Below the pieces are notes generated by a model, which saw nothing but the letters and a program-made list of their open reading frames with translations, was not told where the DNA came from and searched no databases. This document shows, piece after piece, positions 32,415 to 42,759 of a stretch of 64,000 bases of DNA. Within the stretch, counting starts at the first letter, position 1; every line of letters begins with the position of its first letter. The position numbers were made by a program, and so were the translations under genes. The stretch covers positions 62,001-126,000 of the forward strand of contig NZ_JBDZDS010000002.1 in assembly GCF_040045035.1 (NCBI RefSeq), in the 5' to 3' direction. This DNA comes from Pseudaminobacter sp040045035 (GTDB lineage: Bacteria; Pseudomonadota; Alphaproteobacteria; Rhizobiales; Rhizobiaceae).

Positions 32415-33100
32415 AATCCGCCGTCGTCGTCCTCCCCGGCCTCAATCGCGACCGCGACATGATCGCGGCGCTGACCAAGATTTCGGGCACCGCCCCCGTC
32501 ACCATCTGGCAGACCGACACCGAAATCCCCGATGTCGACCTGATCGTCATCCCCGGCGGCTTCTCCTATGGCGACTATCTGCGCTGCGGCGCCATCGCCG
32601 CCCGCATGCCGGTCATGCGCGCCGTGGCTGAAAAGGCCGCCAAGGGCGTTCAAGTCATCGGCGTCTGCAACGGTTTCCAGATCCTGGTCGAATCCGGCCT
32701 GCTGCCCGGCGCCCTGATGCGCAACACGTCGCTGAAATTCGTCTGCCGCGAGGTGAAGCTGCAGGTGGCCAACGCCAACACGGCCTTCACCCATCGCTAC
32801 ACGCCGGGCCAGATCATCCGCTGCCCGGTCGCGCATCACGACGGCAACTATTTCGCCGACGCCGAGACGCTGGCGCGCATCGAGGGCCAGGGCCAGGTGG
32901 TGTTCCGCTATGCCGAGGGCACCAACCCCAACGGCTCGATCAATGACATCGCCGGCATCGTCAACGACAAGGGCAATGTGCTGGGCCTGATGCCGCACCC
33001 CGAAAACCTGATCGAACCGGCCCATGGCGGCACGGACGGCCGCGGGCTTTTCGAAAGCGTCCTTGGCGGCGCACGCCAGCGCGAACTGGCCGACGCTTGA
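32411..33100 (+). CDS. purQ: FGAM synthase glutaminase subunit PurQ
   Basis: 229 residues, a class I glutamine amidotransferase. The nucleophile is Cys86 in VIGVCNGFQIL, and His/Glu of the triad are in LGLMPHPENLIEP; the N-terminal VVVLPGLNRDRDM and PGGFSYGDYLRCGAIAA are diagnostic. It releases ammonia for PurL. The ATG overlaps the preceding coiled-coil gene by 4 bp. A terminator follows directly, so purL is transcribed separately. Confidence 0.96.
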   Translation: MKSAVVVLPGLNRDRDMIAALTKISGTAPVTIWQTDTEIPDVDLIVIPGGFSYGDYLRCGAIAARMPVMRAVAEKAAKGVQVIGVCNGFQILVESGLLPGALMRNTSLKFVCREVKLQVANANTAFTHRYTPGQIIRCPVAHHDGNYFADAETLARIEGQGQVVFRYAEGTNPNGSINDIAGIVNDKGNVLGLMPHPENLIEPAHGGTDGRGLFESVLGGARQRELADA

Positions 33101-33106
33101 GGTCAG

Positions 33107-33128
33107 GGCGAAGCTTGCTTCGCCTTTT
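33107..33128 (+). terminator. Rho-independent terminator after purQ
   Basis: GGCGAAG (33107-33113) pairs with CTTCGCC (33118-33124) around CTTG and runs into TTTTCC, 6 bp after the purQ stop. Confidence 0.75.
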
Positions 33129-33179
33129 CCTATATCCTCCCCCCACAATCGAAGATTCGAAAAGGCGAGTGCTCGCGGC

Positions 33180-33593
33180 ATGAAGAAACTCTGCATGGCT
33201 ACGGCCGCCCTTGCCTCGCTGCTTGCTTTGGGTGCCTGCCAGTCCGGCTCGAAGTCGTCGGCTCCGGTCAGCAACTCCGGCAAAAGCGCCTCGCTGCGGG
33301 CGATGGAGCAGGTTGCGATCGCCGCGCACAGATGCTGGTTCGCCAGTAAGGACCCGGCATTCAAGCCCTATCGCATGGCCAACGAGCTGAACGCGTTCGG
33401 CGGCACGCCGCGCTTCCTGCTGGTTCCGGCCAACAACTACGGCGGACTGCCCCTGCTGGTCGTGCAGGCGCGCGGCAATTCCGGCCGGGTCGAGCATTTC
33501 GGTCCGCTGACGTCAGAGCCGCTCGGCGCGCGCATCAATGCCGACCTGCACCGCTGGTCGAGCGGCAGCAGCGACTGCGGCAGCGCGGCCTAA
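33180..33593 (+). CDS. Small lipoprotein of unknown function
   Basis: 137 residues. A lipoprotein signal peptide ends at the lipobox LALGAC with Cys20 (MKKLCMATAALASLLALGAC). The mature part starts with a Ser/Lys-rich linker. It then has a small domain with AAHRCWFASKDPAFKPYRMA, PRFLLVPANNYGGLPLLVVQ and a C-terminal SSGSSDCGSAA; Cys in RCWF and SDCG may pair. I do not recognise a family. It has its own terminators on both sides and is inserted between purQ and guaD. Confidence 0.78.
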   Translation: MKKLCMATAALASLLALGACQSGSKSSAPVSNSGKSASLRAMEQVAIAAHRCWFASKDPAFKPYRMANELNAFGGTPRFLLVPANNYGGLPLLVVQARGNSGRVEHFGPLTSEPLGARINADLHRWSSGSSDCGSAA

Positions 33594-33649
33594 GCGGACG
33601 CTCGACGCCGTCGACGTGAAGCCTTCCTTTCCCTGATAGTGATATGCAA

Positions 33650-33673
33650 AAGGCCCGCCTGACGGCGGGCCTT
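33650..33673 (+). terminator. Hairpin terminator after the lipoprotein gene
   Basis: AAGGCCCGCC (33650-33659) and GGCGGGCCTT (33664-33673) form a perfect 10-bp stem with a TGAC loop. The T-run after it is weak (CTTCG). Confidence 0.7.
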
Positions 33674-33795
33674 CGCATTGATGGGTTCTCCCAGGCACAA
33701 CAGCTATCGGGAGCTTGCCAGAGGGGGGGTAAATGCATGGAACGAATGGCGCCGGATGCGTACCGAAAAGCTACAGATGCAGGAGCCCATTGCGC

Positions 33796-35160
33796 ATGAC
33801 ACGTGAACCCTTCGCCCTGGCGGGAACCGCATTTCATACGCCGGAGCGCGGCAAACTGGAGGTGCTCGATAACCACCTCTTCCTGATCGACACGCAAGGG
33901 CGGATCGCCGAGGTGCTCGCCCCCGACCACCCGGACCACGAAGGCAGGAAGCAGGCCGCACGACAGGCTGGCACGCTGGTCGAACTGGCGGAGGGGCAGT
34001 ATCTGCTGCCAGGCCTGATCGACCTCCACATCCACGCCCCGCAATGGCCCCATATGGGCAAGGCGCTGGATGTGCCGCTGGAGGTCTGGCTACAAAAATA
34101 CACGTTTCCGCTCGAAGCCCGTTTTGCCGACGTAGACTTCGCCCGCGAGGTCTATGCCGAGCTGGTCGAAAATCTACTCGCCAACGGAACGACTACCGCG
34201 CTCTACTTCGCGACAGTGCATACGCCGGCCACGCTAGCGCTGGCCGAGATCTGCCTCGAGAAGGGCCAGAGGGCGCTGGTCGGCAAGGTGGTGATGGACG
34301 ACCCGGACCAATGCCCGCCCTTCTACCGCGATGCCGATGCCGAGAGCGCCGTGGCCGACACCAGGCAGTTCATCGAGGCCGTCAGGGCCATCGACCAAGG
34401 CGAAAGGCCCCTGGTTCAGCCGGTCATCACCCCCCGTTTCATTCCCAGCTGTACGGATGCGGCGCTGCAGGGACTGGGCGAACTCGCGCAGGAATATGGC
34501 TGCCACGTGCAGACGCATTGCTCGGAAAGCGACTGGGCGAACGAATATGTAAGATCACGCCACGGCAAGACGGATGCATCGAGCCTCGACTGCTTCGGTC
34601 TCCTCACGCGGCATACGATCCTGGCGCACTCCAACTTCATCACGCCGGAGGACATGGGCCTGATACAGGACAGGGGCGCGGGCGTCGCCCACTGCCCCCT
34701 TTCGAACTTCTATTTCGCCAACGCCGTGTTCCCCCTCCGGGCGGCGCTGGACCGCGGCATGCATGTCGGTCTGGGCACGGATGTTTCCGGCGGCTACAGC
34801 CCCTCGCTTTTCGACGGGTGCCGGCATGCGCTCTCGGCATCCCGGGCGTTGCAAAGCGGGGTTCATGCGAGCCTCCCCCCGCATGAGCGCGGCGCGCAAG
34901 GCGATCCGATCTCGCATCACGAAGCGTTCTGGCTTGCGACCGCCGGCGGTGCTGAAGCGCTGGACCTACCCACCGGCAGATTCCGCGCGGGCCATGAGTT
35001 CGATGCCCTGCTCATCGATACAAAGGTGGCGGCTTCCAATGTCCGCATCCGCACGGAGGACGACACGCTGGAAGACGCTTTCCAGAAGATCGTGTTGAAT
35101 GCGACGCGCGCAAACATTACTTCGGTGTGGGTGAACGGCCGCAACGTCGTCCGCCAGTAG
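33796..35160 (+). CDS. guaD: Guanine deaminase
   Basis: 454 residues of the amidohydrolase fold. The enzyme deaminates guanine to xanthine. Metal ligands are in LLPGLIDLHIHAPQWPHMG (HxH), VQTHCSESDW (His), ILAHSNFITPEDM (His) and VGLGTDVSGGYSPS (Asp). The HIHAPQ/PHMG segment and WLQKYTFPLEARF are specific to guanine deaminases. AGGAG lies 10 bp before the ATG. It is placed between the purQ lipoprotein block and purL, linking purine salvage or breakdown with the de novo genes by position. Confidence 0.9.
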   Translation: MTREPFALAGTAFHTPERGKLEVLDNHLFLIDTQGRIAEVLAPDHPDHEGRKQAARQAGTLVELAEGQYLLPGLIDLHIHAPQWPHMGKALDVPLEVWLQKYTFPLEARFADVDFAREVYAELVENLLANGTTTALYFATVHTPATLALAEICLEKGQRALVGKVVMDDPDQCPPFYRDADAESAVADTRQFIEAVRAIDQGERPLVQPVITPRFIPSCTDAALQGLGELAQEYGCHVQTHCSESDWANEYVRSRHGKTDASSLDCFGLLTRHTILAHSNFITPEDMGLIQDRGAGVAHCPLSNFYFANAVFPLRAALDRGMHVGLGTDVSGGYSPSLFDGCRHALSASRALQSGVHASLPPHERGAQGDPISHHEAFWLATAGGAEALDLPTGRFRAGHEFDALLIDTKVAASNVRIRTEDDTLEDAFQKIVLNATRANITSVWVNGRNVVRQ

Positions 35161-35338
35161 AGTGCGGCTCGCCGGGTGAACCAGCGGACGACATCGCTTT
35201 TTGCAACGGTCCAATGCGGCGCTATGCAGCTTTTCGTGCTGTTTCTTGTGCTGTGCGTCATTGCGATCCTTGCAGATCGAGGCGTTTCGGGGTTTAGGAA
35301 GGGCCGAAGCCGAACTGACCGGAAAAGGCCCCCCGACC

Positions 35339-37555
<2,217 letters not shown>

Positions 37556-37599
37556 TCGTCAACGCGCGATGTTCTGTCCGGTAGAGCATCGCGCGACGA
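37556..37599 (+). terminator. Long stem-loop between purL and bolA
   Basis: CGCGCGATG (37563-37571) and CATCGCGCG (37587-37595) pair perfectly. The stem extends outward through TCGTC/GACGA with an AA bulge and inward through TCT/AGA. It starts right after the purL stop. There is no T-run, so it may protect mRNA ends or act as a weak terminator. Confidence 0.5.
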
Positions 37600-37655
37600 T
37601 TGACCTTGTTCCCTGCAACGGCCATATCTGAAGGAGTGAGATTGGAGACTCCTTC

Positions 37656-37889
37656 ATGGCAATGGACGCACACGACATCGAAAAGCTGATCAAGGACGGC
37701 ATCCCCGATGCCAAGGTCACGATCCGCGACCTTGCCGGCGATGGCGACCATTATGCTGCCGAGGTCGTGGCCGAGAGCTTCCGCGGCAAGAGCCGCGTCC
37801 AGCAGCACCAGATGGTCTATGAGGCCCTGAAAGGCAACATGGGTGGCGTGCTGCACGCGCTGGCCCTGCAGACCAGCGCACCTGAATAA
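37656..37889 (+). CDS. bolA: BolA/IbaG-family protein
   Basis: 77 residues: DAHDIEKLIKDGIPDAKVTI, GDGDHYAAEVVAESFRGKSR, then VQQHQMVYEALKGNMGGVLH with the class-II KH-like BolA fold and the conserved His of HQMVY. BolA proteins pair with monothiol CGFS glutaredoxins to carry or sense [2Fe-2S] clusters; grxD lies just beyond an antisense gene. The first ATG has GGAGA upstream; a second ATG two codons later is possible. Confidence 0.92.
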   Translation: MAMDAHDIEKLIKDGIPDAKVTIRDLAGDGDHYAAEVVAESFRGKSRVQQHQMVYEALKGNMGGVLHALALQTSAPE

Positions 37890-37892
37890 GCT

Positions 37893-38771
37893 CTACTGCT
37901 TGGCAAAGACCGCCAGGATCGGCCCCACCGGATAAGCGCCGCCAATGATCATGTCCTTCCCATTCGACAGCGCCGAGATCGCGCCGTCGAAATAGAGGGC
38001 GTTCGGGCAGGCAAGCGCATCGCGGAACAGACGGCCGAAGCTTCCGAAACTTACCGGCTGGCGGGAAATCGCCAGCACCACCGTTTGCGGGTCGCGCACG
38101 CCCACGCCGTTGCGGATGTAACGCGACGAGCCGTTTTCCTCGAAGCGAGGGTGCAACTGGCCGTCGATAACAAGCAGCGGCCCCGACTGCGTGGCGAAGG
38201 CGTCGGCAGGCGGGGCCGCGGCATAGGCGCCCGATTCGGTGATAGCGGCGGTACCATCCGCGCGAACGCTGAAGACGCCATTCGGCTTCATGAAGAAATT
38301 GCCGATGCCGCTCGACAGGTCGATCGGGCTGGTCTGTCGCCCGTCTTCGACCAGCAGGCCGACCGCGGACAAATCTTCGTGATACATGCCCGCGTTCATG
38401 GACAGGAGCGGCTGCCTGCCCTGCCCGCTCATCGCCGCATCGAAGTTTCTGAGGGAGCGGTAAGGCTTGCCCTCGGCGCCCTTGTGGAACAGGCCGATGT
38501 CGTAACTGCGCAGGTCGATCTCGCACACGATATGGTCCGTGCCTTCGAAGCTCAAATCACGACAAGGCGCCGGAAGGGCCACCGCAACCTGGGGTCCAAC
38601 GACGGGGCGCACGGGCTTGCGCTTTGGCCAGAAGGCGACCACCGCGAGGCATCCCAGAACGAGCAGCGCGGTCCCCAGGATCGTCGAGCGCTTGGTGAGG
38701 CGTGAGGTGGTGCGGCGCAAGGTCTTCTCGTCGGTTTTCGCGTTGCTGGCACAAGCCGCTGTTGCCACCAT
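37893..38771 (-). CDS. Phosphodiester glycosidase family (DUF2233/NAGPA-like) protein
   Basis: About 292 residues, anchored by one N-terminal membrane segment (STILGTALLVLGCLAVVAFW). The extracytoplasmic part shows QPLLSMNAGMYHEDLSAVGL, NFFMKPNGVFSVRADG, SGPLLVIDGQLHPRF, IRNGVGVRDPQTVVLAIS and CPNALYFDGAISALS, typical of NAGPA-domain proteins often linked to exopolysaccharide or cell-surface glycan processing. It is read against bolA and grxD and lies 4 bp from the bolA stop. Its substrate is unknown. The ATG at 38771 is the likeliest start. Confidence 0.82.
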   Translation of the reverse strand: MVATAACASNAKTDEKTLRRTTSRLTKRSTILGTALLVLGCLAVVAFWPKRKPVRPVVGPQVAVALPAPCRDLSFEGTDHIVCEIDLRSYDIGLFHKGAEGKPYRSLRNFDAAMSGQGRQPLLSMNAGMYHEDLSAVGLLVEDGRQTSPIDLSSGIGNFFMKPNGVFSVRADGTAAITESGAYAAAPPADAFATQSGPLLVIDGQLHPRFEENGSSRYIRNGVGVRDPQTVVLAISRQPVSFGSFGRLFRDALACPNALYFDGAISALSNGKDMIIGGAYPVGPILAVFAKQ

Positions 38772-38866
38772 TGTCAGGGCTCGACCTTGTCTCACCTAGC
38801 CAATGGGGTTATTTGAAGGACGAATATCACGGCCCTGCACGTGCGGGCGATGAAAGGCAAATCATT

Positions 38867-39199
38867 ATGAGCGCTATCAAGGATTTCATCGACAACGAGG
38901 TCAAGAACAACGACGTCGTCCTGTTCATGAAGGGTACGCCCGGCTTTCCGCAGTGCGGTTTTTCGGGCCAGGTCGTCCAGATTCTCGACTATGTCGGCGT
39001 CGACTACAAGGGCATTGACGTGCTCACCTCGATGGAACTGCGCCAAGGCATCAAGGACTACTCCAACTGGCCGACGATCCCCCAGCTCTACGTCAAGGGC
39101 GAGTTCGTCGGCGGTTGCGACATCGTGCGCGAAATGTTCCAGGCTGGCGAATTGCAGACTCTTTTTGAAGGTAAGGGCGTAGCCACCAGGGCCGCATAA
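38867..39199 (+). CDS. grxD: Monothiol glutaredoxin Grx4
   Basis: 110 residues with the CGFS active site (TPGFPQCGFSGQVVQIL, Cys30), preceded by VVLFMKGTP and followed by SNWPTIPQLYVKGEFVGGCD and the glutathione-binding DIVREM segment. It carries [2Fe-2S] clusters with glutathione and works with BolA; it also supports the Suf pathway encoded at the right of the window. Standard length. Confidence 0.95.
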   Translation: MSAIKDFIDNEVKNNDVVLFMKGTPGFPQCGFSGQVVQILDYVGVDYKGIDVLTSMELRQGIKDYSNWPTIPQLYVKGEFVGGCDIVREMFQAGELQTLFEGKGVATRAA

Positions 39200-39248
39200 A
39201 GGCCCAACCAACGGCAGCCGTTCCGGCATTCAGTCGGGACTTCCAGGA

Positions 39249-39273
39249 AAGGCGCCGGTCGCTCCGGCGCCTT
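39249..39273 (+). terminator. Hairpin after grxD
   Basis: AAGGCGCCGG (39249-39258) and CCGGCGCCTT (39264-39273) form a perfect stem with a TCGCT loop, about 50 bp after grxD and 25 bp before the MFS gene. No long T-run follows. Confidence 0.6.
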
Positions 39274-39298
39274 ATTGGCGTTTCGACAGGATGACAGA

Positions 39299-40540
39299 AT
39301 GGACGCAACGACGACAATCCAAGAACCGCGCCTGCAAGGCATGGGCAAGGTCGAGTTCATCGCCCTCATGGCGATGCTGATGGCGCTCAACGCGCTGGCA
39401 ATCGACATCATGTTGCCCGGCCTGCAGGAGATCGGCGCCAGTCTCGGCGTCGAAAGCGAAAACCACCGGCAATATGTGATTTCGGCCTATGTGCTCGGTT
39501 TCGCCTTTGCGCAGCTCGCCTACGGCCCGCTATCCGACCGCTTCGGCCGACGCCTGCCTCTGCTGGTTGGACTAGGCATCTACTTCGCCGCGGCGATTGG
39601 GGCCGTGTTCGTGCCGACGTTCAGCGCCCTTTTGCTGATGCGCGTCATCCACGGCATCGGCTCGGCCGCCACCCGCGTCATCAGCGTTTCGATCATCCGC
39701 GATGTCTTCGGCGGCCGCAAGATGGCCGAGGTGATGTCGCTGGTGATGATGGTGTTCATGATCGTGCCGGTTGTCGCACCAGGCACGGGCCAGATCATCA
39801 TGCTCTTCGGCGAGTGGCACTACATCTTCGTCTTCATGGCCGCGATGGCGCTGATCGTGACCGGCTGGCTCTATCTGCGCCTTCCCGAGACGCTCGACCC
39901 GGCCGACATGCGGCCATTCACGCCGAGCTCGATCCTGCGCGGCTTCGGCATCGTGCTCGGCAACCGCGTGGCCCTTTGCTACACGCTGGCCAGCGCCTTC
40001 CTTTTCGGCGCGCTGTTCGGGTTCATCAATTCAGCGCAGCAGATCTATGTCGGCATCTATGATCTGGGCACGATGTTCCCGGTGGCCTTTGCTGCCGTGG
40101 CCCTGTTCATGGCGCTGTCGTCGTTCCTCAACTCTCGCCTCGTCGTCCGCTTCGGCATGCGCAGGCTGTCGCATGGCGCGCTGCTTGGCTTCATGGCGGT
40201 CAGCGCCGTCTGGTTCGCGGTGTCGCTTTTCGGCGTCATCCCCTTCCCGCTCTTCCTGCTGCTGTTCGCGCTGGCCATGTTCCAGTTCGGCCTCATCGGC
40301 TCGAACTTCAATGCGCTGGCCATGGAGCCACTGGGGCATGTGGCCGGCACGGCGTCGTCAGTGCTCGGCTTCATGGGCACGGCCGGCGGCGGGGCCATCG
40401 GTGCGCTGATCGGCCAGGCCTTCGACGGCACGACAACGCCGCTCGGCGCCGGGTTCTTTGCCGTCTCCATAATCGGGCTGATCTTCGTGCTGATCGCGGA
40501 GAAGGGCCGGCTGTTCCAGCCCCACAACAAGCCGGTCTAG
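39299..40540 (+). CDS. Bcr/CflA-type MFS exporter
   Basis: 413 residues with about twelve membrane helices. Family marks: FIALMAMLMALNALAIDIML with LPGLQEIGASLGV (motif D1 of DHA1 pumps), loop 2-3 GPLSDRFGRRLPLLVG (motif A), and helix 5 PVVAPGTGQIIMLFGEWHYI (motif C). These are drug/proton antiporters of the bicyclomycin/chloramphenicol type; the real substrate is not predictable. Start MDATTTIQ was chosen over an upstream GTG-type start. Confidence 0.88.
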   Translation: MDATTTIQEPRLQGMGKVEFIALMAMLMALNALAIDIMLPGLQEIGASLGVESENHRQYVISAYVLGFAFAQLAYGPLSDRFGRRLPLLVGLGIYFAAAIGAVFVPTFSALLLMRVIHGIGSAATRVISVSIIRDVFGGRKMAEVMSLVMMVFMIVPVVAPGTGQIIMLFGEWHYIFVFMAAMALIVTGWLYLRLPETLDPADMRPFTPSSILRGFGIVLGNRVALCYTLASAFLFGALFGFINSAQQIYVGIYDLGTMFPVAFAAVALFMALSSFLNSRLVVRFGMRRLSHGALLGFMAVSAVWFAVSLFGVIPFPLFLLLFALAMFQFGLIGSNFNALAMEPLGHVAGTASSVLGFMGTAGGGAIGALIGQAFDGTTTPLGAGFFAVSIIGLIFVLIAEKGRLFQPHNKPV

Positions 40541-40546
40541 ACGGCT

Positions 40547-41404
40547 TTACTCGCCTTCCGGCTTCATCAGGCCGGCGAAATCGAACAGGTTGCGGTCGAG
40601 CAGATGGCTCGGCCGCACATTGGTCAGCGCGCGGATCATGGTGTCCTTGCGGCCGGGCATACGCCGTTCGATATCATCCAGCATGGCCTTCATGGCGTTG
40701 CGCTGAAGGCCTTCCTGGCTGCCGCAGAGGTCGCAGGGGATGATCGGAAACTGCATCGCCTCGGCGAACTTCTCCATGTCCGCTTCCGCGCAATAGCTCA
40801 GTGGGCGCAGCACCAGCATGTCGCCCTCGTCGTTGAGCAGCTTGGGCGGCATTGCGGCGAGCCGGCCGCCGTGGAACAGGTTCATGAAGAAGGTTTCGAG
40901 GATGTCCTCGCGATGGTGCCCCAGCACCAGCGCCGAGCACCCCTCCTCGCGGGCGATGCGATAGAGGTGGCCGCGCCGGAGGCGCGAGCAGAGCGAGCAG
41001 TAGGTCTTGCCCTCGTCGATCTTGTCGGTGACGATCGAATAGGTGTCCTGGTACTCGATGCGGTGCTCGATGCCGTGCTTATTCAAGAAGTCCGGCAGGA
41101 TGTGCTTTGGAAAGTGCGGCTGGCCCTGGTCGAGATTGCAGGCCAGAAGCTCCACCGGCAGGAAGCCGCGCCACTTCAGGTCCAGCAGCAGCGCCAGCAG
41201 GCCATAGGAATCCTTGCCACCGGACAGCGCCACAAGCCAGCGTTCGCCGGGCTTGACCATGGAAAAGTCTTCCAACGCCTGGCGCGTCTGGCGTAACAGC
41301 CGTTTGCGCAGCTTGTTGAACTCCACGCCCGACGGCGTGTCGCGGAACATGGGGTGGCAGGCATCGCCTTCCAGATCGGCGATCGGTTCCGGCATCATGT
41401 TCAT
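40547..41404 (-). CDS. ttcA: tRNA 2-thiocytidine synthetase TtcA
   Basis: 285 residues. It thiolates C32 of some tRNAs using ATP and a [4Fe-4S] cluster. The PP-loop is VALSGGKDSYGLLAL (SGGKDS at 61-66); cluster cysteines are Cys136 and Cys139 (KTYCSLCSRLRRG) and a later pair in PCDLCGSQEG. VLGHHREDILETFFMNLFHGG is also diagnostic. It lies downstream of rpsD, with a terminator between. It is convergent with the MFS gene, 6 bp between stops. Confidence 0.94.
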   Translation of the reverse strand: MNMMPEPIADLEGDACHPMFRDTPSGVEFNKLRKRLLRQTRQALEDFSMVKPGERWLVALSGGKDSYGLLALLLDLKWRGFLPVELLACNLDQGQPHFPKHILPDFLNKHGIEHRIEYQDTYSIVTDKIDEGKTYCSLCSRLRRGHLYRIAREEGCSALVLGHHREDILETFFMNLFHGGRLAAMPPKLLNDEGDMLVLRPLSYCAEADMEKFAEAMQFPIIPCDLCGSQEGLQRNAMKAMLDDIERRMPGRKDTMIRALTNVRPSHLLDRNLFDFAGLMKPEGE

Positions 41405-41475
41405 GGCGGTGTCATCCTGCTTCGATTGATGCGCACGGAATAAAACAACGCCGGGCCGAGGGCAACGGGCAAAGA

Positions 41476-41500
41476 AAAGGCCGCCTCGAGGGCGGCCTTT
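41476..41500 (-). terminator. Terminator after rpsD
   Basis: AAAGGCCGCC (41476-41485) and GGCGGCCTTT (41491-41500) form a perfect 10-bp stem; on the minus strand it continues as TTCTTTGCCC. It lies about 28 bp past the rpsD stop. Confidence 0.85.
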
Positions 41501-41527
41501 CCAGGAAATTCGATCTTTGCGACCGGA

Positions 41528-42145
41528 TTAACGCGAATAGAATTCGACGACCAGGTTCGGTTCCATCTGCACGGCGAACGGAACGTCCGACAGGCCCGGA
41601 ACGCGCTGGAAGGTGGCGACCATCTTGTTGTGATCGGCTTCGATGTATTCCGGCACGTCGCGCTCGGCGAGCGAGACCGATTCCAGAACGATCGCCAGCT
41701 GCTTCGACTTCTCGCGAACCTCGATCACGTCGCCGGCCTTGCAGCGATACGAGCCGATGTTGACGCGGCGGCCGTTGACGTTGATGTGGCCGTGGTTGAC
41801 GAACTGGCGGGCGGCGAAGATCGTCGGAACGAACTTGGCGCGGTAGACGATCGCGTCCAGGCGCGACTCCAGCAGGCCGATCAGATTTTCCGGCGTGTCG
41901 CCCTTGCGGCGGTTCGCCTCGTCATAGGTCTTGCGGAACTGCTTTTCCGAAATGTCGCCGTAGTGGCCCTTCAGCTTCTGCTTGGCGCGCAGCTGCAGAC
42001 CGAAGTCCGACAGCTTGCCCTTGCGGCGCTGGCCGTGCTGGCCGGGGCCGTATTCGCGCTTGTTGACCGGGGACTTCGGACGGCCCCAGATGTTTTCGCC
42101 AAGACGGCGGTCAATCTTGTATTTTGCGGATTCGCGCTTGCTCAT
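41528..42145 (-). CDS. rpsD: Ribosomal protein S4
   Basis: 205 residues. The alphaproteobacterial N-terminus MSKRESAKYKIDRRLGENIW without zinc cysteines, RKGKLSDFGLQLRAKQKLKG, the S4 RNA-binding domain (SRLDAIVYRAKFVPTIFAAR, VNHGHINVNGRRVNI) and the C-terminal PNLVVEFYSR are all standard. It nucleates 30S assembly. AAAGGG precedes the ATG. About 260 bp upstream are non-coding, with no clear promoter recognised. Confidence 0.97.
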   Translation of the reverse strand: MSKRESAKYKIDRRLGENIWGRPKSPVNKREYGPGQHGQRRKGKLSDFGLQLRAKQKLKGHYGDISEKQFRKTYDEANRRKGDTPENLIGLLESRLDAIVYRAKFVPTIFAARQFVNHGHINVNGRRVNIGSYRCKAGDVIEVREKSKQLAIVLESVSLAERDVPEYIEADHNKMVATFQRVPGLSDVPFAVQMEPNLVVEFYSR

Positions 42146-42408
42146 CGCATTCCCTTTCAAACAAATATGCCCGGAACCTCGTGTTCCGAGCGAAGGAAAC
42201 GCGCCCTCCTCTGGCCTCCGTTTTCGAGACCTGACAGGATCTTCCGCGCAAAGCTGGCGGAAAAACCCACGGGACACGTAAGCCGCGCATCGCTGCGCGG
42301 TTGGCGGGTGGATAGGCGAGCACGCGCCGAAAGTCAACGGATTTAACCGGCTCTACAATTCAAGAGTAGCGGCGCGCGCCGATCCGGCATTCCAGGGACG
42401 CCACAGGC

Positions 42409-42597
42409 TCAGTGCTTTGTCTTGTGCTCGGGCAGGTCCTTGCTCTTGGTTTCGGCGAATTCCTCGAGCTGCTTTTCGCTCATCGATTCGAACATCTGCC
42501 TGGATGCTCCCCTGAGCGCGCTCACCTTGATCTCGCCGCGCTTCGCCGCAAGCGCGGCGCCGGCGGCTTTCTGCTGGGCTTTCGAAGTTGCAGGCAT
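42409..42597 (-). CDS. DUF3008 small basic protein
   Basis: 62 residues: MPATSKAQQKAAGAALAAKR, then GASRQMFESMSEKQLEEFAE and a short Lys-rich tail. This is the DUF3008 pattern of small, charged, Lys/Ala-rich proteins common in rhizobia and often linked to stress in annotation, but without known function. GGGAG is present upstream of the ATG. It is downstream of murI on the same strand. Confidence 0.8.
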   Translation of the reverse strand: MPATSKAQQKAAGAALAAKRGEIKVSALRGASRQMFESMSEKQLEEFAETKSKDLPEHKTKH

Positions 42598-42759
42598 GGT
42601 TCAGACTCCCGATGACCGGTCCACGCATCACCTCAACATCGCAAAGATTTTGGGGAAGATTCTACCTGGACAGGCCGTTTTGTCTCTGCGCATCCGACCG
42701 GACGCACGGTGCAATCGGGAAAACCCGTGGATCGGCATCAGGTTCCGACAAAAGGCCAC

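Noticed and set aside
35176..35338. Short hydrophobic open frame between guaD and purL
   Set aside because: A small frame with a membrane-like segment (QLFVLFLVLCVIAILA) runs on into purL in another frame; it has no convincing ribosome site and is probably chance.
42146..42408. Possible leader RNA or regulatory structure upstream of rpsD
   Set aside because: No clear stem-loop with conserved features or second gene was seen in about 260 bp; only a normal ribosome site.
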